From contig JAEEHV010000078.1 in the NCBI GenBank assembly GCA_016280955.1, positions 1 to 63,103 of the forward strand: a stretch of 63,103 bases of DNA. Direction: 5' to 3'. Below are positions 1 through 8,713 of this stretch, in pieces. A program made the position numbers and the translations under genes. How positions within the stretch are numbered: the stretch's first letter is position 1; each line of letters begins with the position of its first letter. The DNA comes from Candidatus Gastranaerophilales bacterium (GTDB lineage: Bacteria > Cyanobacteriota > Vampirovibrionia > Gastranaerophilales > Gastranaerophilaceae). The notes below the pieces were generated by a model, which saw nothing but the letters and a program-made list of their open reading frames with translations, did not search any database and was not told the DNA's origin.

Positions 1-108
1 AATACCTTCTACATTTGTGATAAATGCTTTAAGAGTTTTAAGGCTGATATGCAATCAGGTAAATTTAAAGAATACAAAGGTGAAGATTTAAGCAGGTTGT
101 TTAAGTAA
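1..108 (+). CDS. C-terminal end of an unidentified protein (5' partial)
   Basis: An open frame runs from the first base to TAA at 106-108, giving 35 residues of a protein that starts outside the window. It carries one CxxC pair (C-D-K-C, residues 6-9 of the fragment) in a Phe/Lys-rich stretch and ends in -LSRLFK. One CxxC could be half of a zinc ribbon, but nothing identifies a family. It converges on the carbonic anhydrase gene with a 4-base gap. Confidence 0.5.
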   Translation, partial: NTFYICDKCFKSFKADMQSGKFKEYKGEDLSRLFK

Positions 109-112
109 TTTG

Positions 113-703
113 TTAATCGGATAACAAAGAAACCTCACCTGTATTATGGTCAAAATGGCATTTAGCAATATACAACTTATCATTTTCTACTGCTTCTTTA
201 ATTATGGTTGAATTATTCAGCAGATAATCTTCAACCCATAGAGTATGCTTTCTTGCAAATTCGTTGTTACAGTCAAATTTCCCTACTCCGTCTATAACAG
301 GGTAAACAGATTTAAGAATAGACTGAAAATGTTCAGGCATATTAGGATATTGTTCGTTTGCATACTTCATAACACCGCAATCATCGTGTCCTAATAGAAT
401 CAGGAGAGGTACGTGTAACTTTTTAACAGCATATTCAATACTTTCTTTTACATTCGGACCGACTGCAATTCCTGCAACTCTAACAACGAAAAGTTCACCG
501 ATTCCGCAATCAAATATTATTTCAGGTACAACTCTTGAATCGGAACAACTCAAAACACAAGCATACGGTTCTTGATATAGAGCAAGGCTTTGTAATGTCT
601 TTAGACACATATTATTAGCAGTAGGCTTACCTGCAATAAAGTTCTTATTACCGTTTAATAACTTTGTTAATTCTTCTTTTGCTATATCAGGAATGTTATT
701 CAT
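113..703 (-). CDS. Beta-class carbonic anhydrase
   Basis: This 196-residue protein should interconvert CO2 and bicarbonate with a zinc ion. The beta-class signature is complete: C53-x-D55-x-R57 in the SCSDSR motif, then H106-D-D-C109-G, giving the Cys-His-Cys zinc ligands and the Asp-Arg dyad. Length is normal for a compact prokaryotic beta-CA. The start at 703 follows a modest AAAGG. It stands alone, convergent with the partial gene to its left. In a cytosolic setting it would supply bicarbonate to carboxylases; the gene itself gives no sign of regulation. Confidence 0.93.
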   Translation of the reverse strand: MNNIPDIAKEELTKLLNGNKNFIAGKPTANNMCLKTLQSLALYQEPYACVLSCSDSRVVPEIIFDCGIGELFVVRVAGIAVGPNVKESIEYAVKKLHVPLLILLGHDDCGVMKYANEQYPNMPEHFQSILKSVYPVIDGVGKFDCNNEFARKHTLWVEDYLLNNSTIIKEAVENDKLYIAKCHFDHNTGEVSLLSD

Positions 704-925
704 TTATTTTTACCTTTATATTTATCCCCTGTTAATTTACTCTTATTTACAATTATGATAACATGAATTTATGTATGTATAAGATAGGTAAGGTAGGTTG
801 TTTAAATGTTTAATGATAAAAAAACTGTTGCACCCTTTTTGCACCCTTTGAATAAGATTCGATTGAAACCGTTAAGTCTTCATATACGAAAATAAAGGAA
901 TTTATGGTATCCATATGTGCGTGTC

Positions 926-974
926 GGAGATTCTCATTCTCCAAACAGGGGTTCAATTCCCCTTACCGCCGCCA
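926..974 (+). pseudogene. 3' half of a tRNA, probably tRNA-Glu(CTC), without its 5' half
   Basis: Bases 926-942 form an anticodon arm (stem GGAGA/TCTCC, 7-base loop with U33, anticodon CTC and A37). Four bases follow, then a T arm (947-963, loop TTCAATT), a 7-base acceptor 3' strand (964-970), a discriminator G and an encoded CCA (972-974). The matching 5' acceptor strand GGCGGTA and a D arm are absent upstream. A tRNA cut at the anticodon stem is the usual footprint of a tyrosine-integrase element inserted at a tRNA gene, so I read it as an attachment-site remnant. Between 704 and 925 I see only AT-rich sequence with an 11-bp direct repeat (TTGCACCCTTT). Confidence 0.6.
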
Positions 975-1115
975 TATAAGTAATTTTTGGTAATAAGGTT
1001 TCGGGTAATTAAACCCGGCATCACTTATGTGATGTGGGGTTCTGCCCCTCTCCGAAAAACTTGACATTTAGTCAACTTTTTCTCCGGCAGAGTCCTTACC
1101 GCCGCCATATAAGTA
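961..1115 (+). repeat. 22-bp direct repeat of the tRNA 3' end (961-982 and 1094-1115)
   Basis: The end of the T stem, acceptor strand, CCA and 8 bases beyond recur exactly 133 bp downstream. The spacer holds a large imperfect inverted repeat: TCTGCC/GGCAGA arms enclose a 12-bp stem with one mismatch around 1057-1077. Two copies of a tRNA 3' end around a short spacer suggest serial integration and excision, or a small mobile relic. Confidence 0.65.
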
Positions 1116-1174
1116 TTTTGGGCGAATTGTTTTCTGGTAATTTTAATAGTGTTAATTTATCAATATGGAGCAGT

Positions 1175-1324
1175 ATGGAATATATAATCGCAGGAATCGC
1201 ACTTGCTTTTTCGTTTTTAATATTTTACTTCGGTAAAAATAAAACTTTAAAAAAATTAGCAAATATTGGCAGAATATTGATTTTAATTATTGCTATTGTC
1301 TTAATTGTTCTTTATTTAAAATAA
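1175..1324 (+). CDS. Small membrane protein, 49 aa
   Basis: The start at 1175 is chosen because GGAG lies just upstream and the open frame before it crosses the tRNA-end repeat. The peptide has two hydrophobic segments (about residues 3-17 and 30-48) joined by a basic loop (GKNKTLKK), so a two-helix inner-membrane hairpin is likely. No family recognised. It could be a toxin-like or regulatory micropeptide, but nothing shows this. Confidence 0.5.
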   Translation: MEYIIAGIALAFSFLIFYFGKNKTLKKLANIGRILILIIAIVLIVLYLK

Positions 1325-1348
1325 ACAAAACTGACTTTAAAATTATAA

Positions 1349-1678
1349 TTATGCAAACATGGATTTAGTTAAATCATCAAAACTTTGTACATTTTCTTCT
1401 CTTTGCTTTTTACGGACATTCATATAAGTACCGATTCCCATAATTACTCCAAACAAGATATTAATTATATTGGAAAACTTTTTATCCTTTCCTGATGATT
1501 TAAAAATCTTGTTTAATACAAGATAATCAAGACCAAAACCTACACCTGTCCATATAACAGTACTGATGGCAGCAGCTTCAAACGGAAGAAGCACATTTTC
1601 TTTTTTATCAGACTTAAAATTTGGAGAATAGCAGTTCTTATTATAATTAATCGGTAATTTTACAGATATGTTTGTCAT
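1349..1678 (-). CDS. Unknown 109-aa membrane protein with N-terminal PNFKS motif
   Basis: No family recognised. After a polar 30-residue N-terminus there are two likely membrane segments (about 36-55 and 70-87), then a basic, charged tail. The N-terminus has PNFKS at residues 19-23, which matches a short motif near the start of four other unrelated small proteins in this window (39373, 50068, 55065 and 61069). It is followed on the same strand by nothing; the coiled-coil membrane protein upstream may be co-transcribed. Confidence 0.6.
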   Translation of the reverse strand: MTNISVKLPINYNKNCYSPNFKSDKKENVLLPFEAAAISTVIWTGVGFGLDYLVLNKIFKSSGKDKKFSNIINILFGVIMGIGTYMNVRKKQREENVQSFDDLTKSMFA

Positions 1679-1710
1679 ATTAATTATAAAAACTATAATA
1701 AAATTTTTTG

Positions 1711-2007
1711 CTATTTTTTTAAAGCATTTTCAAGCGCTTTTTCCAAAACCTCAATTTTTGATTCCAGAACTTTCACCCTTGATACAGCTTCCGTTGATGA
1801 TATGGACTCTTTTTCCAATTCTCTTTTATAAATATTAATTTTATCATTTTTGACATTCAGCCTTAATGCCATTAAAAACATACCGATACCTGTTCCGGAA
1901 ATAAATATACCGAGAAGTTCCCATTTACCGGACAAATATTTATAGCTGCAAAAAGCCGCAGCTAATGATAAAACAAACAATAAAAACATGTATAATTTTT
2001 GCTTCAT
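1711..2007 (-). CDS. LapA-like membrane protein with coiled coil
   Basis: The 98 residues form two membrane helices (about 5-22 and 30-50, the second Gly-rich) followed by a charged coiled coil (about 60-97). This is the architecture of LapA/DUF1049-like proteins, small inner-membrane proteins often linked to envelope assembly. The assignment rests on architecture only. It is divergent from the FlhB-like gene. Confidence 0.55.
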   Translation of the reverse strand: MKQKLYMFLLFVLSLAAAFCSYKYLSGKWELLGIFISGTGIGMFLMALRLNVKNDKINIYKRELEKESISSTEAVSRVKVLESKIEVLEKALENALKK

Positions 2008-2094
2008 TTTATTAACCTCTGTAGCACTATTATACCAAAACCAAAATTAAATTTTTATGATAAAATATTAGTATTCCAACATAAAGGTCACAAA

Positions 2095-3165
2095 ATGGGA
2101 GATGAAGATAAACAATTTGATGCCACCCCTCAAAAACTTGAGAGAGCAAGAAAAGAAGGGCAGGTAGTAAAGTCTAAGGATGTGTCAACAGCACTTTCTC
2201 TGCTTGTTATGTTTACCTTTATAAACCTTATGGCACCTGTTATTTGGAAACTTATTGTAGGTCTATTCAGAACAACTTATGAACAAATACCCAACAAACA
2301 CATTGGCGACATCGGGATTACTTATATTTTATCAACCTCATTAATTCCTGCAGTTTGTATTATAGGTTCAATTTTATTTGTTGCGGCATTTATTGCTATC
2401 CTCGGAGATTTTATGCAGGTAGGACCACTGGTTGCAACAGCTCCTCTTGTACCAAAATTAGATAAATTAAACCCTACAAAGTATTTTAAGAATTTGTTCC
2501 AGGTTAAAACACTGTTTGAACTTGGTAAAAATATCGTTAAAGTTCTTGTTCTGGGTATTGTTGGCTGGACAGTTTACAGAGAACACCTTGAAAGCATCCT
2601 TATGCTCGCAGCCACCGATAATCATTTTGCAGTTATGATTGAATTTGGCAAACTTATAGTTGAATTTATCTATAAAGCATGTATTGCGTTTTTAATAATA
2701 GCTGCGGCAGACTATGGTGTTACGAAGTGGAAATTTTTAAAAGACCAGAAAATGTCATTTAAGGAAATTAAAGATGAATATAAAAACTCTGAAGGTGATC
2801 CGCACGTAAAAGCAGCACTCAGACAAAGACGTATGCAAATGCTTCAGCAAGGAGCCATGGACTCGGTACCTAATGCGGATTTTGTCGTAAGAAACCCCAC
2901 CCACGTTGCTTGTGCGCTAAAGTATGATGCCGAAACAATGCTGTCACCGACATTAACAGCAAAAGGGACAGAGTTGATAGCACAAAAAATTATTAAAATT
3001 GCGATAGAACACAACGTACCCGTTATAGATAACCCTCCGGTTGCACGTGCTTTATTCAGAATGGTAGATCTTAACCAACAAATTCCGCCGGAATTGTATA
3101 AAGCCGTTGCTGAAATCTTACTGTTTGTATACGGACTTAAAAACAAAGGGCAAAGTGGTTCTTAA
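2095..3165 (+). CDS. FlhB/SctU-family export-gate protein, solitary copy
   Basis: This is a 356-residue member of the FlhB/YscU family, the substrate-specificity switch of flagellar and type III secretion. The N-terminus has the typical ATPQKLERARKEGQV segment, then four membrane helices and a cytoplasmic domain with the autocleavage motif N267-P-T-H. The start at 2095 follows AAAGG; an upstream in-frame ATG lacks one. A second, clearly distinct paralogue lies at 55391-56476 in a fliPQR operon. This copy sits alone, upstream of a flagellar-type sigma factor. It may serve a different apparatus or be an alternate switch protein; the sequence does not decide. Confidence 0.88.
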   Translation: MGDEDKQFDATPQKLERARKEGQVVKSKDVSTALSLLVMFTFINLMAPVIWKLIVGLFRTTYEQIPNKHIGDIGITYILSTSLIPAVCIIGSILFVAAFIAILGDFMQVGPLVATAPLVPKLDKLNPTKYFKNLFQVKTLFELGKNIVKVLVLGIVGWTVYREHLESILMLAATDNHFAVMIEFGKLIVEFIYKACIAFLIIAAADYGVTKWKFLKDQKMSFKEIKDEYKNSEGDPHVKAALRQRRMQMLQQGAMDSVPNADFVVRNPTHVACALKYDAETMLSPTLTAKGTELIAQKIIKIAIEHNVPVIDNPPVARALFRMVDLNQQIPPELYKAVAEILLFVYGLKNKGQSGS

Positions 3166-3353
3166 AAATCATGTAAATATCGTTAATCAGATGTATATTT
3201 TAAAAGATTAATTTATGTAACAAATAATTACACACAAATCGGAACTCTAAAACAATTATAAACAAATAAATTCGTATATATAGTGTACTCTCAAATCTTG
3301 AAAAATATTTGAAATCAAGGTATGATAAAGTTAGGTTAGTTTAATAAGAGAAG

Positions 3354-4055
3354 ATGGATAGCAAGACATTAATTAATCAATACATCGGTATTGTTCAAAA
3401 AATTGCAAAAGTTGAACACAGGCGTATGCCAAACCACATGATTGAGTATGAAGAACTGGTTAGCATAGGCATTATTGCTATACAAACTCTTATTAAAGAT
3501 AAAACAGAAGAACAGCTTGCCCGTTATAATGAAGCATATATTGGTACTGCCGTAAAATGGGCAATAAGAAATGAATTAAGACACAGATATAAATGGTACA
3601 CACTTAAACACAAATCCGAAGATGCCGGTGAAACAACCGGTGATGATTATTCATCTTCATTAAGCGAAGAACAGAGCTCGGATGATGAAGACATGGGATT
3701 TTCAATATCACCGACAAAAGTAAGAGAAGCTGTGTATGAAACAATTTTATCCATTGACGGTTTAGCTGCTGCTGCAACAGACAATGCTTCTCCGTTTGAC
3801 TTCCTTAAAGATCCGTCTGCTATGCCTGATGAAAAAGCGGAAATTATGGAAATGAGCAGACTTATTAAACAAGCCATTGCACGTTTACCCCAAAAAGAAA
3901 GAACAGTCGTTGAGTATCGTTTTTACAGAAACATGCAGGCAAAAGATATTGCGACTACAATAGGGCTGTCACCTTCCCGTATTACAAGAATAATTCAGTA
4001 TTCTCTAAATCAGATAAGGGAATATCTGAAATCAAGAGGAAGGGAAGACTTTTAA
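3354..4055 (+). CDS. Flagellar-type (sigma-28-like) RNA polymerase sigma factor
   Basis: A 233-residue sigma-70-family protein lacking region 1. Region 2 covers about residues 5-85 (MPNHMIEYEELVSIG, then the WAIRNELR stretch). A Ser/Asp-rich linker follows (about 90-115), and region 4 with its helix-turn-helix is at about 185-225 (KDIATTIGLSPSRITRI). Size and layout fit FliA/SigD-type factors, and it follows an FlhB paralogue. It probably directs transcription of motility or export genes. The linker is longer than usual. Region 3 is poorly recognisable, so the exact class is uncertain. Confidence 0.72.
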   Translation: MDSKTLINQYIGIVQKIAKVEHRRMPNHMIEYEELVSIGIIAIQTLIKDKTEEQLARYNEAYIGTAVKWAIRNELRHRYKWYTLKHKSEDAGETTGDDYSSSLSEEQSSDDEDMGFSISPTKVREAVYETILSIDGLAAAATDNASPFDFLKDPSAMPDEKAEIMEMSRLIKQAIARLPQKERTVVEYRFYRNMQAKDIATTIGLSPSRITRIIQYSLNQIREYLKSRGREDF

Positions 4056-4062
4056 ACAGATT

Positions 4063-5238
4063 TTATAATAATTCAATCATTTGTCTGATATTCTCTGTTG
4101 TTGTATTTTCAAGAGCAAGTTCCTTATGTTTATTATTAAGAACACTCTTTTCTTTCAGTCTGTTTAATACCTTTAAAAGTAAAGTCTGGTTCTTGCTGTC
4201 AAGAAGAGTTTCAAGTTCTTCAACATCTTCCGTATAATCAACGGCAAAAAGTACAAAATCACTTTCATCATACAATTCGTCATACAAAAGACTGTTCAGT
4301 TTATTTGTACTTATACCGGTAAAAAAGTCATTAAGTGCATATATTTCATCTTTTGTCTTTTTGTCGCAATCAAACATATATTCATCATTTTCAGTGAGCA
4401 GAGCAAATTTTTCTTTTGCCATTCGCAACAAAAGTGCGGAACTGCTTGTTAAATGGTTAAAGTATAAATTTTTAAAAATATCAAACAAATTATAATCTAT
4501 AACGGAAGAAAGCGGCAAAATCTCAGGAATTGCACTTATAATATTACACATTACCAATATACATCCGTCAAAATCGGTTTGAAGCAAATCCTCCGGACTA
4601 ATAAGAAAAGGAATTTCTGCCGCAATATTTTCGGATAAAGAAGAACTTTTCATCACACGAAAAATATCAGGAAGTGCATCCACAGCACCATAAGTAACCA
4701 AAAATTTGACCGAATTATACTGTTCGAACTCATCAGAGGATTTTAATCTTTCAAGAGCTTCTTTTTTTGATAATTCATCATGATTTGCAGAAAGCAATTC
4801 AATCGAATTTGCACTAAGCGGTTCATATTCAGAAAGTGCATTAGCCCGAATTTGAGGCATAATTTCATTTATGTCATTATTATTAATATACAAAAGGTAT
4901 TTGGCAGCATAAGCTTTTTGTGCATCACTACCATCAAGATATAACTGTTTTATACGAGGATAAACATTTTCACCGCCGAAATGATGCATAACTTCAGCAA
5001 ACATTTCATCATAAGACGCGGAATAAAAATCAAAAAACTGAAACAAATTTAAAAAATTATCTTTGTTACAAGCATGCTGAATACGTTTAGATACATTATT
5101 TTTTACAAAATCAAACAAAAAATCATCTTGTTTAACTAATTTTTTGAATAACTCAACATCAGGAGTATCAACAAGAATTTTTGCAGCCTGTTCAAACTCG
5201 GCCGGATTTTTTCCGGTTATTGCTTTAAATAAGTCCAT
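4063..5238 (-). CDS. Unknown alpha-helical, HEAT-like repeat protein
   Basis: The 391 residues are almost entirely amphipathic helices in pairs of 35-40 residues (for example about 95-130, 150-190, 195-235), which resembles a HEAT/ARM solenoid. No signal peptide or membrane segment is visible, so it is probably cytosolic and binds a partner. The SLOG gene lies 6 bases upstream on the same strand, so the two are likely one operon. No function can be assigned. Confidence 0.65.
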   Translation of the reverse strand: MDLFKAITGKNPAEFEQAAKILVDTPDVELFKKLVKQDDFLFDFVKNNVSKRIQHACNKDNFLNLFQFFDFYSASYDEMFAEVMHHFGGENVYPRIKQLYLDGSDAQKAYAAKYLLYINNNDINEIMPQIRANALSEYEPLSANSIELLSANHDELSKKEALERLKSSDEFEQYNSVKFLVTYGAVDALPDIFRVMKSSSLSENIAAEIPFLISPEDLLQTDFDGCILVMCNIISAIPEILPLSSVIDYNLFDIFKNLYFNHLTSSSALLLRMAKEKFALLTENDEYMFDCDKKTKDEIYALNDFFTGISTNKLNSLLYDELYDESDFVLFAVDYTEDVEELETLLDSKNQTLLLKVLNRLKEKSVLNNKHKELALENTTTENIRQMIELL

Positions 5239-5244
5239 ATATAA

Positions 5245-5820
5245 TTAATCCAAATAAAAAACTGTAATAACTTTGTGATTTTCTTCAGCATACTCAATAG
5301 CTCTGTGCAGAGTCTTACTGGTGTGCGAAAGGAAGCAAATCATTTGATTGCAGTCATCAATAATTTCTCTGTTACATACTCTTGAAGCATCAGCAAGTGT
5401 CATCATTGCACGATCAGAGTGCTCAACAATATTAGGAACACCTATAAGCTGATCCTGAACGTCAGATGGCTGCTGACCAATTGTTTGAGGTAAAATAACT
5501 TTTAATTTATCGGGGTTTGATTTCATAGCCCCTCTTATAGCAGCAGCATTTGTACCGCAAGAACCGCCTGATGTAATAATAGTATTACCTTGCTGAACAA
5601 GAGCTGTTGTTAAAGTTTCAATCATTTGTTGATGTGTAATGGCAAGATTTCTTGAACCGATAATAGCAATTCTTTTCGCCGGCTGTTTTATTGTAGCAAG
5701 CTCCATAGCTAACTCGTCAACCGTATCCGGATCATGATCAGCCGTATCCATATCATCTACAGGTACCATAATCGACGGTTGTTGTTCATTTTCATCTACT
5801 GAATCTAAAATTTCAATCAT
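5245..5820 (-). CDS. SLOG-fold (DprA/LOG-like) nucleotide-binding protein
   Basis: After a disordered acidic N-terminus (1-48) comes a Rossmann-like SLOG domain, with IAIIGSRNL at about 52-60 and the glycine-rich phosphate-binding segment ITSGGSCGTNAAAIRG at about 79-94. DprA and LOG-like proteins share this fold and bind ssDNA or nucleotides. The protein is too short for full DprA and lacks its C-terminal domain. The start follows a strong AAGGTGG. Probably co-transcribed with the HEAT-like gene. Confidence 0.7.
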   Translation of the reverse strand: MIEILDSVDENEQQPSIMVPVDDMDTADHDPDTVDELAMELATIKQPAKRIAIIGSRNLAITHQQMIETLTTALVQQGNTIITSGGSCGTNAAAIRGAMKSNPDKLKVILPQTIGQQPSDVQDQLIGVPNIVEHSDRAMMTLADASRVCNREIIDDCNQMICFLSHTSKTLHRAIEYAEENHKVITVFYLD

Positions 5821-5843
5821 TTGTCCACCTTCTAATTGTCATC

Positions 5844-5872
5844 TTGTCATTTATACGTCTTTTTTGTATGCT
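5844..5872 (+). promoter_or_regulatory. Sigma-70-type promoter of pcrA
   Basis: TTGTCA (5844-5849), a 17-bp spacer and TATGCT (5867-5872) lie 41 bases before the pcrA start. Spacing is classical, unlike the N11 promoters of the 40-49 kb island. Confidence 0.5.
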
Positions 5873-5912
5873 TGATAATAATAGCATAAAATTCAGATTT
5901 TGGGAATAGGGA

Positions 5913-8489
5913 ATGGAAAATATTTTAGAAGGACTCAACAAGGAACAAACAGAAGCAGCCCAAACAACGCAAGGTACTTTGCTTATTTTGGCAGGAGCCG
6001 GAAGCGGCAAAACAAAAGTACTGACAAGCAGAATCGCTTATATGATTCAACATGGTGCAGTTGCAGGTAAAATTCTCGCAGTTACTTTCACAAATAAAGC
6101 CGCAAGAGAGATGAAAGAACGTTTAGCAAAAATGGTCGGCGAAAATGTGGTTAAATATATGTGGGTAGGAACATTCCACAGCATTTGCGGAAGGATATTA
6201 AGACAGGATATAGAAAGTTATTCTTTCCAGTCCGGGAAAAAACTTGATAAAAATTTTACCATTTATGATGAAACCGATTCACTTGCAGTAATTAAACAGG
6301 CAGTGAAAAAAATTAATCTGGATGACAAAATCTATCAGCCAAAACTGATTAAGGCAATTATTTCCAATGCGAAAAACAAAATGCAGGATGCATACACATT
6401 TGCAACTTTTGCACGTGATTTTAAATCACAAAACATTGCAAAAGTTTTCGAATTTTATGAAAACACTTTAAATAATAATAACGCAATAGATTTTGATGAT
6501 ATGCTGCTCATCACCGTAAAACTGTTGGAACAAAACCCCGAAGTAAGAGAAAAGTATTACAAGAAGTTTCAACATATATTAGTTGATGAGTACCAAGACA
6601 CGAACCAAGCTCAATATCAGCTTGTAAAAGCACTTTACACGAACCTTGAGCCAAAAGTTCCCGAAACACGTTCTCTGTGTGTTGTAGGTGATGTTGACCA
6701 GTCAATTTATTCCTGGCGAGGTGCGGATTTCAGAATAATTCTTAATTTTCAAAACGATTTTAAAAACACTAAAGTTGTTAAACTTGAACAAAACTACCGT
6801 TCGACAGCTAATATACTGAATGCTGCAAACGCAATTATTGAAAATAATGAAGAACGTGTTGATAAAGTTCTGTATTCACAAAAAGGTGACGGAGAAAAGA
6901 TATCATTATACGAAGCAGAAGATGAAGCAGATGAAGCAAACTATATAGTTCGCTGCATACGTGATACATCCGATAATTATAATAACTTTGCAATACTATA
7001 CAGAACAAACAATCAGTCAAGAGCATTAGAAGAAGCACTTATTGCGGCAGGAATCCCATACCGTATATATGGCGGACTTAAATTCTACGACAGAAAAGAA
7101 ATTAAAGATGCAATAGCTTATCTGAAACTCATTTACAATCCTGACGATTCTCAATCACTCAGAAGGATTATAAATGTTCCAAAACGCACTATCGGTGAAA
7201 CTACAATTAAACATCTTCAGGAATATGCTGATGAAAATGATTTGAGTATTTTTGGTGCAATAAAAGAAGTTGATAATATTTCAGCTATAAAATCAGGAAC
7301 CGCTGCAAAATTAAAAGATTTTGCTACTCTGATTGAAAAATTTAAAGATGCGGAAAAACGATATTCATTGCCTGAATTCCTCGGATTAGTTCTGGAAAGA
7401 AGCGGATATTTAAAAGAACTGCAGGATTCCAAAACAGATGAAGATGAAGTCAGAATAGAAAACTTACAGGAACTTGTTAACGTAGCAAATGAGTTTGAAC
7501 CGGAAGAACAGGACAACATACTCGGAGAATTTCTCACACAGGTTTCATTGGTATCTGATATTGACGGAATGGATGAGATTGCAAATAATGTTACACTAAT
7601 GACTTTGCATTCATCAAAAGGCTTAGAATTCCCTATAATATTCCTTGCAGGATGTGATGAAGGAATTTTCCCCTCTGCACGTTGTTCTAACACTAAATCA
7701 GAACTTGAGGAAGAAAGAAGACTGATGTATGTCGGAGTTACCAGAGCACAAAGTAAACTGTACCTCACAACAGCAAAACGGCGTCAAATGTGGGGAGAAT
7801 ACAAGTATTACACCCCAAGCAGATTCCTTGATGAAATTCCTGCCAATCTGCTTGACGAAGAAGAAGCATCAGGTTCTGAATACAGCTCAGAAAAAAGTAC
7901 ATTCAGAAGTGCGGTAAATTATGTCAAAGACAAAAGCACTACAACCCCTAAATATCAGGAAAAGAAAAGTTCAATATCTTATAATACCGACGGATACGTT
8001 AAGCCTTCAAACGGATTTGGTGCAAATTTTGTCGCACCGTCCGTAAAAAGAGAAAACACCGACAATAACGGCAAAATAACAAATAATTCAGGGTTTGGAA
8101 AGAATTTTACTGCGCCCGTAAATAAAACCACAACTGTCGTAAAACGTACACCAACCCGTGCAATAATTAAAAAGAACCCCATTAACAAAGAACGGGAAGA
8201 AGAAAAAATTAAATCATTTTGGGAAAATAACCCGATGAAACAAAAAATTGAAGAACAAAAACGCAAAAATGCCGAAGCGGCAGAAGAAAAGAAAAGACAG
8301 GAAGAATTAAAAAATGCATCATTCCAATATTTCTTCAATGTAGGTGAAAGAGTATTCCATGAAAAACTCGGAATCGGGCATATCACAGATGTTAAAGTCG
8401 AAGGCGACAGCACTATGTACCTGATAGATTTCGGTAAAATGGGCAAAAAAGCTATGGATGCCACTTATGCTCACCTGAAAAAATTCTAA
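5913..8489 (+). CDS. pcrA: UvrD/PcrA-type 3'-5' DNA helicase
   Basis: An 858-residue superfamily 1 helicase for excision repair, replication restart and removal of RecA from DNA. Motif I AGAGSGKT is at 27-34. Motif II VDEYQDTN is near 225, followed by the GDVDQSIYSWRGAD and QNYRST motifs. Motif VI VGVTRAQSKLYLT is near 611. A long low-complexity linker (about 650-800) leads to a C-terminal Tudor-like module (VGERVFHEKLGIGHI...), which in PcrA binds RNA polymerase. Monocistronic, with its own promoter and a terminator at 8577. Confidence 0.95.
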   Translation: MENILEGLNKEQTEAAQTTQGTLLILAGAGSGKTKVLTSRIAYMIQHGAVAGKILAVTFTNKAAREMKERLAKMVGENVVKYMWVGTFHSICGRILRQDIESYSFQSGKKLDKNFTIYDETDSLAVIKQAVKKINLDDKIYQPKLIKAIISNAKNKMQDAYTFATFARDFKSQNIAKVFEFYENTLNNNNAIDFDDMLLITVKLLEQNPEVREKYYKKFQHILVDEYQDTNQAQYQLVKALYTNLEPKVPETRSLCVVGDVDQSIYSWRGADFRIILNFQNDFKNTKVVKLEQNYRSTANILNAANAIIENNEERVDKVLYSQKGDGEKISLYEAEDEADEANYIVRCIRDTSDNYNNFAILYRTNNQSRALEEALIAAGIPYRIYGGLKFYDRKEIKDAIAYLKLIYNPDDSQSLRRIINVPKRTIGETTIKHLQEYADENDLSIFGAIKEVDNISAIKSGTAAKLKDFATLIEKFKDAEKRYSLPEFLGLVLERSGYLKELQDSKTDEDEVRIENLQELVNVANEFEPEEQDNILGEFLTQVSLVSDIDGMDEIANNVTLMTLHSSKGLEFPIIFLAGCDEGIFPSARCSNTKSELEEERRLMYVGVTRAQSKLYLTTAKRRQMWGEYKYYTPSRFLDEIPANLLDEEEASGSEYSSEKSTFRSAVNYVKDKSTTTPKYQEKKSSISYNTDGYVKPSNGFGANFVAPSVKRENTDNNGKITNNSGFGKNFTAPVNKTTTVVKRTPTRAIIKKNPINKEREEEKIKSFWENNPMKQKIEEQKRKNAEAAEEKKRQEELKNASFQYFFNVGERVFHEKLGIGHITDVKVEGDSTMYLIDFGKMGKKAMDATYAHLKKF

Positions 8490-8497
8490 TGAAGTAA

Positions 8498-8560
8498 GGG
8501 GTAAACTTTTTGGGGTAAATATTTTGGGGTAAATATTTTGGGGTAAATATTTTGGGGTAA
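8498..8560 (+). repeat. 14-bp tandem repeat, unit GGGGTAAATATTTT
   Basis: GGGG starts recur at 8498, 8512, 8526, 8540 and 8554, an exact 14-bp period with four full units and a partial fifth, directly after the pcrA stop. The same core GGGGTAAATA recurs at 39498 and, again with a 14-bp period, at 42161 and 42175. Confidence 0.9.
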
Positions 8561-8576
8561 TTATTCCGAAATACTA

Positions 8577-8595
8577 AGAGTAAATACTCTTTTTT
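8577..8595 (+). terminator. Intrinsic terminator after pcrA
   Basis: AGAGTA/TACTCT stem with an AA loop followed by a T run (8590-8595). The rest of the 8596-8713 gap is AT-rich and probably holds the promoter of the next gene (TATATA-type boxes near 8683). Confidence 0.6.
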
Positions 8596-8713
8596 AAACC
8601 TCTGATATTTCCTGTCCTATAATGTAACAAAAATTTACAATATAAGTTTATGTAAGGCAATTTTTCAAATTATCAATACTTTATATATATAGGATATTAA
8701 CAGGAATGAGGAC

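Noticed and set aside
926..974. Complete tRNA or tmRNA gene
   Set aside because: No 5' acceptor strand or D arm and no tag-peptide frame within reach upstream.
1034..1174. Longer 96-aa reading of the small membrane protein
   Set aside because: The extra N-terminus is a read-through of the tRNA-end repeat and an inverted repeat; a well-placed GGAG supports the start at 1175.
5838..5860. TTGTCA near pcrA as an eighth island-type promoter
   Set aside because: No TAnnnT lies 11 bases downstream and GWCC is not at the right distance; it fits a normal TTGTCA-N17-TATGCT promoter.
7217..8464. Minus-strand frames inside pcrA
   Set aside because: Ser/Leu-rich shadows of a clear helicase gene.
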